From assembly GCA_018466975.1 (NCBI GenBank), contig CM031560.1:930001-994000 (forward strand): a stretch of 64,000 nucleotides of DNA, in the 5' to 3' direction. The stretch comes from Sparassis latifolia (taxonomy: Eukaryota; Basidiomycota; Agaricomycetes; Polyporales; Sparassidaceae). Of this stretch, positions 21,948 through 31,639 are shown in pieces. Within the stretch, counting starts at the first letter, position 1. Each line of letters starts with the position of its first letter. The position numbers and the translations under genes are program-made. The notes below the pieces were generated by a model. It saw nothing but the letters and a program-made list of their open reading frames with translations, ran no database searches and had not been told where the DNA came from.

Positions 21948-22838
21948 ATCATTACCGATGACCCGCTGAGAAGTCCCCCATGGGAAACCGGACTTTGAAC
22001 GATGCCGACGGCAATTCGACGCACGAATCTTTAGCGCTCAAGTCGCGTGCAGCCACAGGCGCGTCTTACCTGTGTACAAGCTTCGCGTGCTGTAAAAAGT
22101 TCTCATGGCGACGGTGCTTCGTCAACGAAGAACCAGCAGACAAGACTCTTGACAGCTTGCTGCGACAGCAGGCTACGAACGCGTTTTGACCGGAGCATTT
22201 GAGGGCTCATGATGGCGAGACGAATGTCCTCTCCGCTGACAAGCTCGGCCAGAAGATCGCGATTGTTGTGGTATGCTTCTCTCATAGTGTCTTCGTTGAT
22301 AGCCAGTGCACGAATTCCGCGGCTATTGGCCACAGTTTCCTATACTCAAGGTCAGAATGAAACTACTGTCGGTGTGCTTGTCAGCACGACAGTACCTGCT
22401 GCAATGCTAGCAATTTAGTAGGCACAATCATGAGAGCTATTCCTATCTTCATCTGGGCTTGTGCAGCCAGTAGCGGAGCATGCATAACCGTCGTCTTCCC
22501 CTGGCCCGGCGCGATGACGAGGAACAGATCCTTGCCGCGGATGAGGTCCATGCCATGGCATAGCTGGAAATCGCGAACCGAGGGAACTCCGCACTTCTGA
22601 ACGATCAGCGACTCGAGCCATTCTGAAGAGCCTTCTGCAGGTATGATGGACATAGAGAACGGCGTGGATTACAGCTACGTAGCATACATACAGAGTTGAC
22701 GCGACTGACATCTCTGCCACCGACGCGTTTTGGGAATTATAGTTTAGTGCCGATGACGCAGCCGTCCCTTCCGCTGTCTGGCACGTAGCTCAAAAACTCC
22801 CACGGGGGACTTCTCAGTGGGCTCCCGGATAATGATCC
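21948..22838. repeat. Inverted repeat flanking a helicase fragment
   Basis: Positions about 21948-21985 and 22797-22838 are diverged inverted repeats sharing GATCATTA and GAGAAGTCCCCC. They enclose the helicase fragment. This suggests that the fragment was captured between transposon ends, although simple nested decay is also possible. Confidence 0.45.
22103..22653 (-). pseudogene. RecQ/DEAD-like helicase fragment
   Basis: Two exons, with an intron between LLALQQ and ETVANSRG (about 22398-22338), encode part of a superfamily-2 helicase. Visible are the Q-like motif VRDFQLCHGMDLIRGKD, a Walker A variant APGQGKTT, MIVPTKLLALQQ, a motif Ib-like IMSPQML, and FFVDEA of the Walker B box. The frame stops three codons after VDEA, so motif III and the whole second RecA domain are missing. 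Helicases of this type are multicopy in mushroom genomes. The retained intron shows that the fragment came from a genomic copy rather than a retrocopy. Confidence 0.75.
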
Positions 22839-22845
22839 TAGACTA

Positions 22846-22880
22846 AAGGAGGCTAAGCAGATTTGACTTTTCCTGATGTA
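22846..22880 (-). repeat. Third copy of the island end sequence
   Basis: 35 bp whose reverse complement (TACATCAGGAAAAGTCAAAT, then CTGCTTAGCCTCCTT) matches 19983-20017. It marks the other end of the repeat island relative to its left end. Confidence 0.6.
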
Positions 22881-23126
22881 ACAGCCTCGCAGAGATAACA
22901 ACAAGCGCCCGAATAATCTTAGACTGCCAACTGAACTCCGCATCTATTAGTATTACTTATATATATTCGTCAGCTAGAGATGACTTGACGGAAGATAACG
23001 TTGACTCTCGCGGTCAGGCCTTCAGGGTCCAGGAAGATGCATACATTATAACTTCTCCGTGTCGGCAGACCAACTCCTGTTCGTTCTGCCTCATCACCTT
23101 CCTTGCAGCGAGCGGGAGGTTACGCC

Positions 23127-24571
23127 ATGCCCTTCGAGTCTGTGACGCTCAACGATGGCAATGAGGTTAGTAGCGCGCTGCTTAAAGATAATTCGTATCA
23201 GTTGGCGCGAGGGGACGCTGACCATGCGTGCCGATCCTAGATGCCTACAATTGCCTTTGGGTCTGGGTCGAAGTGGAAGAGCCATGTGAGTGACCAGAGT
23301 TCACGCCGTACTTGTGTCTCAATTGGCTGGTGGTGCTCCGCAGGATGTCACGGACTATGTGATCCAGGCCATAGAGACGGGCTTCTCACACATCGACGCT
23401 GCCCAAGGTGAGCATCGAACGTGGACGTCTTGACGGGCATGTCACTCATGCTTTGAAAACGATGTAGCTTATGGCAACCAAGACAGCGTCGGAGCGGCCA
23501 TCCACGAGAGCGGGCTCAGCCGCTCTGAGCTGTTCATCACTTCAAAGTGGTCCCGGGATACTACACCGATTTCTGAGGCTCTTCAAGAGAGTCTGACTCA
23601 GGTGAGACCACATCTTCGGCATTCAATAGGATATTCATGGTAACCTTCCACAGCTTGGTGTGAAGCAACTGGACTTGTACCTCATCCATCAGCCTGCTAT
23701 CGTGAAGAATGTGGAAGAGGCGTGGGGCACGTTTGAGAAACTCAAGGAAGATGGCTTGGTGAAGTGTGTATTTGGCCCGTGCGCAGTGGGTCACCAACTG
23801 ACCTCTGCTGCAGGAGTATTGGTGTCAGCAACTATGAGCTAGACGATCTGCAAAAGCTCATAAAGGTTGCCAAAGTCAAGCCTGCTGTGAACCAGGTTAG
23901 TGAGTCTACGCCGTGCCATGATGTTGGCTAATATGGCTGTTCTCGGTTGCTAGATTTATTTCCATCCGTACAACTACACCGAGAACAAGGCTCTACTGGA
24001 CTACTGCACGTCGCAAGGAATTGTATTGGAGGCATACAGCAGTCTTGCGTGAGTGCCTTGAACGTTGCTCCTTTAAATTGTGGATCTCAAAATCTGTACG
24101 ACAGCCCGATCACCCGCTACCCAGGAGGCCCGGTCGATAAACCAGTCGCAGCTGCGGCGAAGAGGCTCGGTGTGACACCAACACAAATAATCCTAGCATG
24201 GGTAAAGGCCAAAGGTCTATCGATCGTAACGTAAGGTTCTCACTGTATCGATCGCGTCTTCTTACTGAACGTTCTCGCCAGCACGAGTTCGAGTAAGGAG
24301 CATCTGGAAGAGTATCTCGCCGTCGGTGATCTTCGTGAGTTACAACAAACGTATCCTGTCCAGACTGTTCCCAACGAGATACCCTCCCGTAGCTCCTCTG
24401 ACTGAAGAGGAGATTGCCGCGATCGACGAGGCGGGCGCGAATGGACCTCCTGCAACGCTGTTTGGTTACCAGTTGCCGATCAGGATTGAGATTGGACCCG
24501 CTCTCTGTGCGCTGTGCGTAATGGGCGTCGGGAAGCTGGCATGGCGGGCGTTCACGCGGTACTGGCACTAG
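23127..24571 (+). CDS. Aldo-keto reductase with hydrophobic C-terminal tail
   Basis: Ten inferred exons give 308 residues. It is an NADPH-dependent carbonyl reductase of the AKR superfamily. Seen are the N-terminal beta hairpin (VTLNDGNEMPTIAFGSG), GFSHIDAAQAYGNQ with catalytic Asp and Tyr, LFITSKW with Lys, and LYLIHQP with His. GVSNYELDDL, NQIYFHPYN, LEAYSSLAPI and VTTSSSKEHLEEYL follow. The whole tetrad is present. The last 30 residues (IEIGPALCALCVMGVGKLAW, then a basic aromatic end) are unusual for an AKR and could be a tail anchor in the ER or outer mitochondrial membrane. The substrate cannot be read from sequence. It lies between the repeat island and the second BTB gene. Confidence 0.92.
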
Positions 24572-24898
24572 ACTGGATACGTGTAGCGGCATGCATTCCG
24601 TGTTGTACAACAGGGATTTAGGTTTCGTTCTAGGGTTGGTAATGCATTCTACGCCGCGGCGCCAAGTCTGAGAGTTCAGTCAGCTCAGCCTCAGTGGACG
24701 GGCTCTGCAAGCGCCTATCATGCTGACTATGATAGACAAATGTCGCAGAGTCCGCAGACAGCGTCTTTGTATTCTCTCCAGAACTCTCCTGCCGGGTTCT
24801 AGCGTGCTGCAGTACACACAGCCGGCCACTGCGCCCACTCATACGTCCCAATTCACAAGCGCTGCAACTACTTCGATCTAGCGATTCTAGCCGCTCTC
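24572..24898. other. Intergenic region upstream of BTB paralog 2
   Basis: About 330 bp. No regulatory element was identified with confidence. Confidence 0.4.
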
Positions 24899-26227
24899 AT
24901 GGATCACGACCACGACCACCTCCAGCCAGACAGTCCGCTCATGACGATGTCCAACTCCTTCTTGCGCGATGGCATGTTGCAGCTGTCCATACCTGGCCCG
25001 AGCAGAGATCCGGTGTACTACATCTCAGATGGGAACAGCGTGCTGCTGGTGGAGAATACTCTATTTAAGGTACGCATCCACGGCCTGACCACCGGCTGGG
25101 TGGTGTCGCAGGCACCTGCAAGTCTGCTTTCCCGGACGTGTACTGAATATTGTGATACGGCAAGTAGGTGCACAGGTCGATCCTCACGAAGGACAAGTCC
25201 GCTTTCGAGACGATGTTCCAGCTATCCTCGGAGACGGACTCGTCACGATCGGACAGCAGCATGGCGGCAGCGCCGGAAGGGGAGAACGACGACAACCCCA
25301 TCCGACTGCAGGGCGACAGCCCAGACGAGTTCCGGGCGCTCCTCTGGGCGCTGTATGCACTGTGAGCCCCGCCGCCCGCCCGCTCCGAGTCCGCAGCGCG
25401 AATTCACCGTTGTTGCTGGCAGGCCGCACGAGCTCATGCTCGCCACGACGCCGGACGCAAACTGTATGCAGCTCGTCCACCTCGCACGCATCACGCACAA
25501 GTACCAGTTCCGCTCTATCGAGACCTGGGCGCTCGGTGCGCTGCACATCTTCTACTCCCGCCCGGGCGCGTTCGACCTGCCCGCGATCCCGCCCGGGCTC
25601 CCGCACACCACCCCACCCCCGGAGGTGCCGTCGCTCGTTGCGATCACGGAGCTAGCTGCACTGTGCGAGCGCCAGGACCTCATGGAGCTCACCGTCGCGC
25701 AGTGGAAGCACCAGATCGGCGAGGGCAAAGACCTCGCGCTCGCGATCGGCATTGGGGAGCGCCTCAACCTGCGCGGCATGCTCGGCCTCGCGTACCACGC
25801 GATGATGCTCAAGGGGAAGCTGCACTGGGACGCGGAGCCCGCACTCACGCGGGAGCAGCGTGTGCGTCTGCTGTGCGGGTATTATACCCTCGGGAAGCTG
25901 TGGGAGAGCTTGCCGGCACAGCCCCCAGCGCTTTCGCATAGTGCGAGATGTACGAGCCAGCAGCGCTGCTCGAAGGCGTGGGGGGCGCTGTGGAAGGCTG
26001 TGCTGGAGCTGGGGACGGAGATCATACCCGGGCTACAAAGGGAAGACGTATTGGCGCGGCTCGTGCTCGCAGAGTGCACAATAAAGAGCCTCATAGAGCG
26101 GGATCTACAGGTACAGGGAGTTTCGGATCGACTACCGCATTGCAAGGAGAGTGCGCTCATTGCAACGACGATGAGAGTGCGGGATTTTAGGGAGGCGCTG
26201 TCGGACTATTTCTCGGATGACTTTTGA
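24899..26227 (+). CDS. BTB/POZ domain protein (paralog 2)
   Basis: Three exons (24899-25069, 25168-25361, 25423-26227) give 389 residues. Matching blocks with paralog 1 are RDPVYYISDGNSVLLVENTL, VHRSILTKDKSAFETMF, NPIRLQGDSPDEFRALLWAL, ITHKYQFRSIETWALGAL and a Cys-containing C-terminal helical domain (ARCTSQQRCSKAWGALW). The acidic His/Asp-rich start (MDHDHDHLQ) replaces the Ser/Pro-rich start of paralog 1. Intron positions are conserved, so the two arose by gene duplication before this arrangement. Function is unknown beyond likely BTB dimerisation. Exon 3 is very GC-rich with strong codon bias. Confidence 0.9.
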   Translation: MDHDHDHLQPDSPLMTMSNSFLRDGMLQLSIPGPSRDPVYYISDGNSVLLVENTLFKVRIHGLTTGWVVSQAPASLLSRTCTEYCDTASRCTGRSSRRTSPLSRRCSSYPRRRTRHDRTAAWRQRRKGRTTTTPSDCRATAQTSSGRSSGRCMHCEPRRPPAPSPQREFTVVAGRPHELMLATTPDANCMQLVHLARITHKYQFRSIETWALGALHIFYSRPGAFDLPAIPPGLPHTTPPPEVPSLVAITELAALCERQDLMELTVAQWKHQIGEGKDLALAIGIGERLNLRGMLGLAYHAMMLKGKLHWDAEPALTREQRVRLLCGYYTLGKLWESLPAQPPALSHSARCTSQQRCSKAWGALWKAVLELGTEIIPGLQREDVLARLVLAECTIKSLIERDLQVQGVSDRLPHCKESALIATTMRVRDFREALSDYFSDDF

Positions 26228-26784
26228 TGTCACCAGCATTATGCCTTTTTTGTTTTGATACTGCTTCATTGGTGCTTTGTTTGTAACACTGGTGTCGCTC
26301 TCCTTTTTCCATATGTTGCCATTCTTGTGCGACTTCGCAAAGTGGTAGCCGCTAGCAAGGCTGAGGTGAAACCATTATCTCATGAATGTGTCTTATCAAT
26401 TGTAGGCGCACAATATGTCAACAAAAGTCCGCACTCAACGAGCTACATCTAAATGCTACACAGAATTCAGCTTAAAATTCGACGCGCGAGTATCAGTGCT
26501 GTTTGTTTATGTGGATGGGCAAGAGCTACTGACCACAAATCTATACATTCAGGGAGGTAGAACCTCTATACAGCCGTCCTCTATCTCTTCGCTCTGGGGA
26601 GTCTTGGACGTTATCTTGGCTTTGACAGCCTCGAAAAGTCTTTCTCCCTATCGGATCGTTCAGTAAGAATAATTTTGATTCACCATGGCTTCATTGGCAC
26701 GATACCTCGCGATGACGTTGCACCACATCTGCGTGCGCCTCTTGTATGTCTTTCAGCTGTATCCGATACTAAAGTATCCCATTA
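26228..26784. other. Intergenic region between convergent genes
   Basis: About 560 bp of 3' flanks. Nothing recognised. Confidence 0.45.
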
Positions 26785-27154
26785 TCAGGCCGCAGAGGAA
26801 AGCATAGAAATTTGAAGCAGTACGTCTGAAGCTATCCCAAAGGCCTGCTCGTAAGCCTGGGTGATGAACGCATTTATCTCGGTTAAAACGTCGCTGGTAT
26901 CTGTCCGGGATGATGATCGGACAGCTTTCGCGAGCTGTTGAGCCTGAATAAGGTGGAAAACATCAATGGCATGTCATAAAGTAGTGCGATCCACGGATTA
27001 CCTGGCGAATGAACTCCTCGCACTTCTGTTCCGTCTCCTTCAGCTGGCGTTCAACTCCTTCTGCCTTGGTATCGATCTCCTTTATGACTGTCCCGGTGAC
27101 GATGAGTGCATGCTCAATTATACGCAGCTGTTCAACTTGTGTAGAAGAAGACAT
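26785..27154 (-). CDS. Small coiled-coil protein, unknown function
   Basis: Two exons (27154-27002, 26943-26785) give 103 residues. The protein is helical with heptad-like spacing (VEQLRIIEHALIVTGTVIKE, then VERQLKETEQKCEEFIRQAQ) and has a Ser-rich middle. The size and helices recall small subunits of tethering or kinetochore complexes, but no family was recognised. The GT-AG intron preserves the frame, which supports a real gene. It is divergent from the DUF6534 gene. Confidence 0.55.
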
Positions 27155-27367
27155 TGCCCACGAGGACGAGATAGGAGGAAGACAGAATGTGTTACATGCC
27201 AGCCTCAAATCATATGAAGATATAGATCTCCCATTTGAAGTCGATCGGGAGTGCCCGATCCTCCCTAATTGATCGAAATTGTCATTTTCCCGTTTCCCAC
27301 GCTCCCCACCGCTTCGGGCGTTCCCCGGCATATCCGAACCTAACTGCACACTGCTCCTCCGTCGTAA

Positions 27368-29463
27368 TGTCTGATCTCGGCGCTGTCTCCCCAGCGAGAT
27401 AAATGGTACCTTTGGCGTGCTCTTGCTCGGTCTGATCTTCACGGTCACCCTCTATGGCCTGACATTCTTTCGTGCGTTCGCTGCTCTGCGCTATGATATC
27501 GGTCTCACAGTCTGTTCTGTACGCGTCAGAGACATATTTCTACTATTCTCGGTTTTCATCCGACAGTATCTGGTCGAAGTGCTCGGTATGTCGCCGCGTC
27601 TTGTTTCATGAATGGTGCAGTTTATACACATATTGTACAGGTCGGTATGATATGGTATGCTGCTTGTCCATACCAAGTATATATTTTCAGTATCTAATCT
27701 GTTTCAACGCAGGGCGATGGACACCGCAACGACAGCTCTCTGTAAGTGGATGCACGCCCATTCCTCATTGACCCTGATACGTAGCCTACTACCTCTTCCT
27801 AGTATCTCAAACGTGCGTTCTCTTTCACGCCAAGATGTTCTTAGGTAGAATCTTATGTTCTGTCAGATTGTACAATTACATGATAACCAACTTCATGGTC
27901 CCATTCAATCAACTTGATATGACCAAGTGAGCTTCACGTTCTCATCTGTTTACAGTTTCTGAACCTAACGTAGGTCATTTGTCGTGAGTGCGAGCATTTG
28001 ATTTCTAACGATTCAATGTTCCTGATCTTGTCGAAGGCCGAGAGTGGAATTTCGGTATGTACCTCAATCGCTTGTAAATAACACAACGGGTTTATCGTGC
28101 TGGCGTGTTACAGTCGTTCGGGATATTCGCTGTTCACACGTAAGTCTCGCAAATATCCAATCCACCTGCTCAGCTGATGTGCCACAGATTTTATGCCGTT
28201 CGCATCTGGAAAGGTACGTTGACTCCAAGTTCAGTCTCGACGCATTAAGTCGCAATGGCTAGTAAATGACAGGAACCCCATTATCCCTGGATTGGTTGTG
28301 CGCATTAACCCTGTTTTAAACTTGCGCCTCGTGATCTTATGAAAACCGCCAGTTATTCCTTTCCGTGGCTGGGTTCGGTGAGTTGTCTGAAACGATGCGT
28401 CGCGTGTTTGTCTTAACTTCCTGGATATACACAGCAGCCGGCTTAGGTGTGTTACCTCCTCTGGTACGACATAAGCTCATCTGACCCTATTGCCATCAGT
28501 CGGAACGGCACTCATGTATGTACAAACTCCCCTACTCGCGCAGAGTTCCACCGAACCGTGACAGTTCCACGCGACCTCTTTTCTACAACTTCGTCGCGGG
28601 AGAAGTCGAAGTGCGTAGGATTCGAATTCCTCACCCAATTCATTGCCAATACTACACCGTAGATTGCGTCGATCGTGCAGTATGGCATCTACACGGCGTG
28701 CGACCTCATCATCCTCATCTCGCTCTTCTGTTCCAATGGTATTATCGTCATGAAGGCGTGCGTCGCGGGCCCACTTACCTGTCTTGCACTGCTCACGCCC
28801 TGTCCGTGGTATCCAGCCCTCAGAACGCGTATGAGTACATTGTCGTCAACTTTCTGATTCGCGGAACTTGCTTCACGTAAGTCGCCTCATACCTACCTGA
28901 CTCTTGAAAGTAACACAACATTCCGTCTCTCAGTGTCCTTCAGATAGTGTGCCTGGTCACGGTATGTATCTTCCATCCTGGACACTTATTCCGGCTCGAT
29001 TGTTCCTGTGCAGTTTATCGCCAAGCCCACCCACCAAGTCTGGATCTTCTTCCATTTCATCACAAGCAAGGGTAAGTGCCTAACCTCCTCTACATGTCCC
29101 TGTCTTGTCACCTATGACAGTATATGCCAATAGCCTGATGGCCATGTGCGTTCACTTCCCCACGAGCGTGTCCAGCATCTTGATGCGCCGCTTTCCAGGC
29201 TCAACTTCCGCGATGCTTACCGCGGGCGCGGCGTCACGGACGTGCATTCCGCTCAGTTCACATCGAAGGTAAACGGGACGCTCACCGGTCACGGCCCAGC
29301 GATCTCGCATGAGATGCAGCTGAACATGGCCAATTCGGACGGCAAGGTGCGTGACTTCTCAACACGCAACGGAGTATGTCGTCTGATGTGTTTCGCCATG
29401 GTGCAGCCTTCCGCACTCATGACGATGGAGCCAAGTGAGGTGCACTCTGTCAATGAGGAATAA
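27368..29463 (+). CDS. DUF6534-type multi-pass membrane protein, possibly with a damaged start
   Basis: Many short exons encode seven-helix membrane protein features common in mushrooms: INGTFGVLLLGLIFTVTLYG, TYFYYSRFSSDSIWSK, a run continuing YLFLVSQTLYNYMITNF, FGIFAVHTFYAVRIWK, VYANSLMAMLNFRDAYRG and a polar C-terminus. Function is unknown for the family. Two oddities. The natural start, MSDLGAVSPA at 27368, is in a different frame from INGTF, as if one base were missing near 27394. And the tail ends at a TAA (29461-29463) that is followed, after a plausible intron, by 50 more open codons in phase. Either the gene is decaying, the assembly has an error, or splicing differs from my model. 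Confidence 0.72.
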
Positions 29464-30010
29464 TACGACGAGGTCAGTTTGATGACTTCACTGAACATTT
29501 TTTTTCTGAACGAGTCCCTGACACGTCCATCTCGTCGATTTCATGTACTAGGGTGATAAGCAGAACGTGGATGTCACTAACACGCAGCAGTACGTATTTG
29601 GCTCCCAGCTCCCGGTGGAATGTGGGATACGTTCTGACCTCAGTGCCTTGGTCAGAAAACTCGACACGGCTTGCTTGTCACCTTTGAAATAGCTGCTGTT
29701 TCGTTCCAGGTTTAAGGAGAGACGCTTCCAGTGGTGTCTTTGAATGCAGAGGGGAAGTACATCGCCATGTAACGTAATTCATGTTCATGTTGTATCGCGT
29801 GGCAAGCGTAATGTACCCAGCGCAGCGAACACAACAGGAGCACAACGGGGAGTTCCAGCAGAAGGGGATATCCAATATAAGACAGCGTATCATACATGTA
29901 TAGCAGCTGTGCGTGAGCAATGTGTCCATCGTATTCATACTCTTGGAGTTCCATGCTCGGAGACCCACCACTAGAGCAGGTGGTATCAATCATCAGTGAA
30001 GATGACTTGG
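29464..30010. other. Intergenic region between convergent genes
   Basis: About 550 bp between the DUF6534 stop and the ERG26 stop. It may include an extension of the DUF6534 tail (about 29553-29693). Otherwise nothing was recognised. Confidence 0.45.
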
Positions 30011-31399
30011 TCACGGGTAAGAACACACCTCAAGCGTCCTCTTCAGGCCCTCCTCCAGACCAACTTGAGGTTCGTATCCCAATACCCTCCGCGCCTTCTC
30101 AATGTTATGGCACCTAAAAACACAGCTAAAAGTGACCCTGAATCGCGTCAAGCCAGGCTGCTTCCCCGTCAGCCACGACCACATCTCGACCGCACTCGCT
30201 AGCATCATCCCAATCTCGCGTGGGAAGCGTATGATGCCGCCCTGCGTCTTGCTCGTGCCAAAATGGTTGTCGAAGAAGCGGTACGCCATGCGTGGTAGGT
30301 CCCAGAAGTGCATTGGCTCGCCGTTCGTGATGAAGAACACCTGCCCCGCGACCTGCAGCGCCGCCGCGTCGTCCCTCTCAAGTGCGCTCTCAGCGAGCTG
30401 GTCGAACCGACCTCGCAACGCAGGCCGTGGGGCAGGCACGTAGTTCGGGTCATCCCAGTTCGCCGCGGCCTCTAGCACTTCGGGCGTCAGGTCGGTGGTA
30501 GGCCCGATCAGGCGGCTCTCGGACGTGGGGATGCGCCGCTTGCCGATGGTGCAGTCGATGTAGGGGAGGACGGTGTGCAAGCTTTCTTTCAGCTGCTCTA
30601 TCTGCGCGGGTGTTCTGGGGACGAGCCTATCCGCAGCAAGAAGATGTGCGTAGGCAGCGTTGGTGACGTAAGTCCAGTCGAAGAGGTTAGTGTTGTCGCC
30701 GATCTGAAACTGAGTCTGCCCACGCTGGTAGACCTGGTAGAAACCCGCCATAACCTGCCGGTCGCCAGGCCTAGAAGAATGCAATTGTTTGGTGACAACA
30801 TCGCGCAACTACGGTCCTGGGAGAGGGCTCACCCGAACAGTCCCGCAAGACGGAGCGCGACTGTGTATAGGCCGTCTTTACCATTGGCGGCAATGACCAT
30901 TTCTTCCGCTTTGGCTTTTGACTCGTTATACGCGTCCATAGCTTTTGCGGGAGGAGGGAGACGTTCGTCGATGTCGATTAGGTCCTCACCGTTGAAGACA
31001 ACTCCCGCGGAGCTTGTGTAGACGAGCTTTGGGATGGCCTGTGCAACTGCTGCGGCAATAACCGCCTTCGTACCATCCACGTTGACTTTCCAATACAACG
31101 CAGGATCGTCAAGACCGTGAGGTGGGGAAGCAGTGTGAATGATACAGTTCGCCCCGCTCTGCAAATCATCTCAGCACGGATTCACCCAGTTGTATTGCAA
31201 TACATGCCTTGCTGAGAGCATCCCCGATCTGTCCCTCCTCACTGATATCTCCCGAATAAAATGGAACGTCATGGTGTCGCTGAACGATGTCAAAAACCGA
31301 CACGGCGTCTCCGCGGGCAAGAAGAGCCTCAACAATGTGTCTGCCCAGGAAACCGCTGCCACCAATCACCAGATACGTGTCCCGGGGAGCTGCAGACAT
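30011..31399 (-). CDS. ERG26: Sterol-4-alpha-carboxylate 3-dehydrogenase (decarboxylating)
   Basis: Three exons (31399-31208, 31158-30833, 30770-30011) give 425 residues. It is a short-chain dehydrogenase of the 3-beta-HSD family that acts in C-4 demethylation of ergosterol precursors in the ER with Erg25 and Erg27. Seen are the NAD-binding loop VIGGSGFLGRHIVEALL, NVDGTKAVIAA, YTSSAGVVFNG, catalytic YNESKAKAE, FDWTYVTNAAYAHLLA, FFITNGEPMHFWDL and NIEKARRVLGYEP. The first intron (31207-31159) has a GC donor (AAG|GCATGT), which is needed to keep the frame. The gene is divergent from the Borealin-type gene with 240 bp between start codons. Confidence 0.93.
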
Positions 31400-31639
31400 C
31401 GTTGAACAGAAAAGGGGGAGATACAATGGAGATGGCAAGTGAATTCGTCCAACGAGAGTGTCTGACCATTCTTCCAGCGCCTCGCGTAATTTCCTCGGAC
31501 TTACAGACAAAATAATCCAGTGTTCTTTCAGGCGCCCAAGTCACGGGCTGGCGCGTCGCGCGCCTCGCGATCTGCAAACTCAACTTTAGCACATTTACCC
31601 CGTCCTGCTTCCGTCTCGTCACCGGGAAAATTGCCTAAC
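31400..31639. promoter_or_regulatory. Compact bidirectional promoter, ERG26 / Borealin-type gene
   Basis: Only 240 bp separate the two ATGs, so both promoters must overlap. No clear TATA box is visible. Confidence 0.5.

Noticed and set aside
22103..22653. Helitron helicase
   Set aside because: The motifs fit a RecQ/DEAD-like SF2 helicase rather than a Pif1-type SF1 helicase, and no Rep domain or Helitron ends are present.
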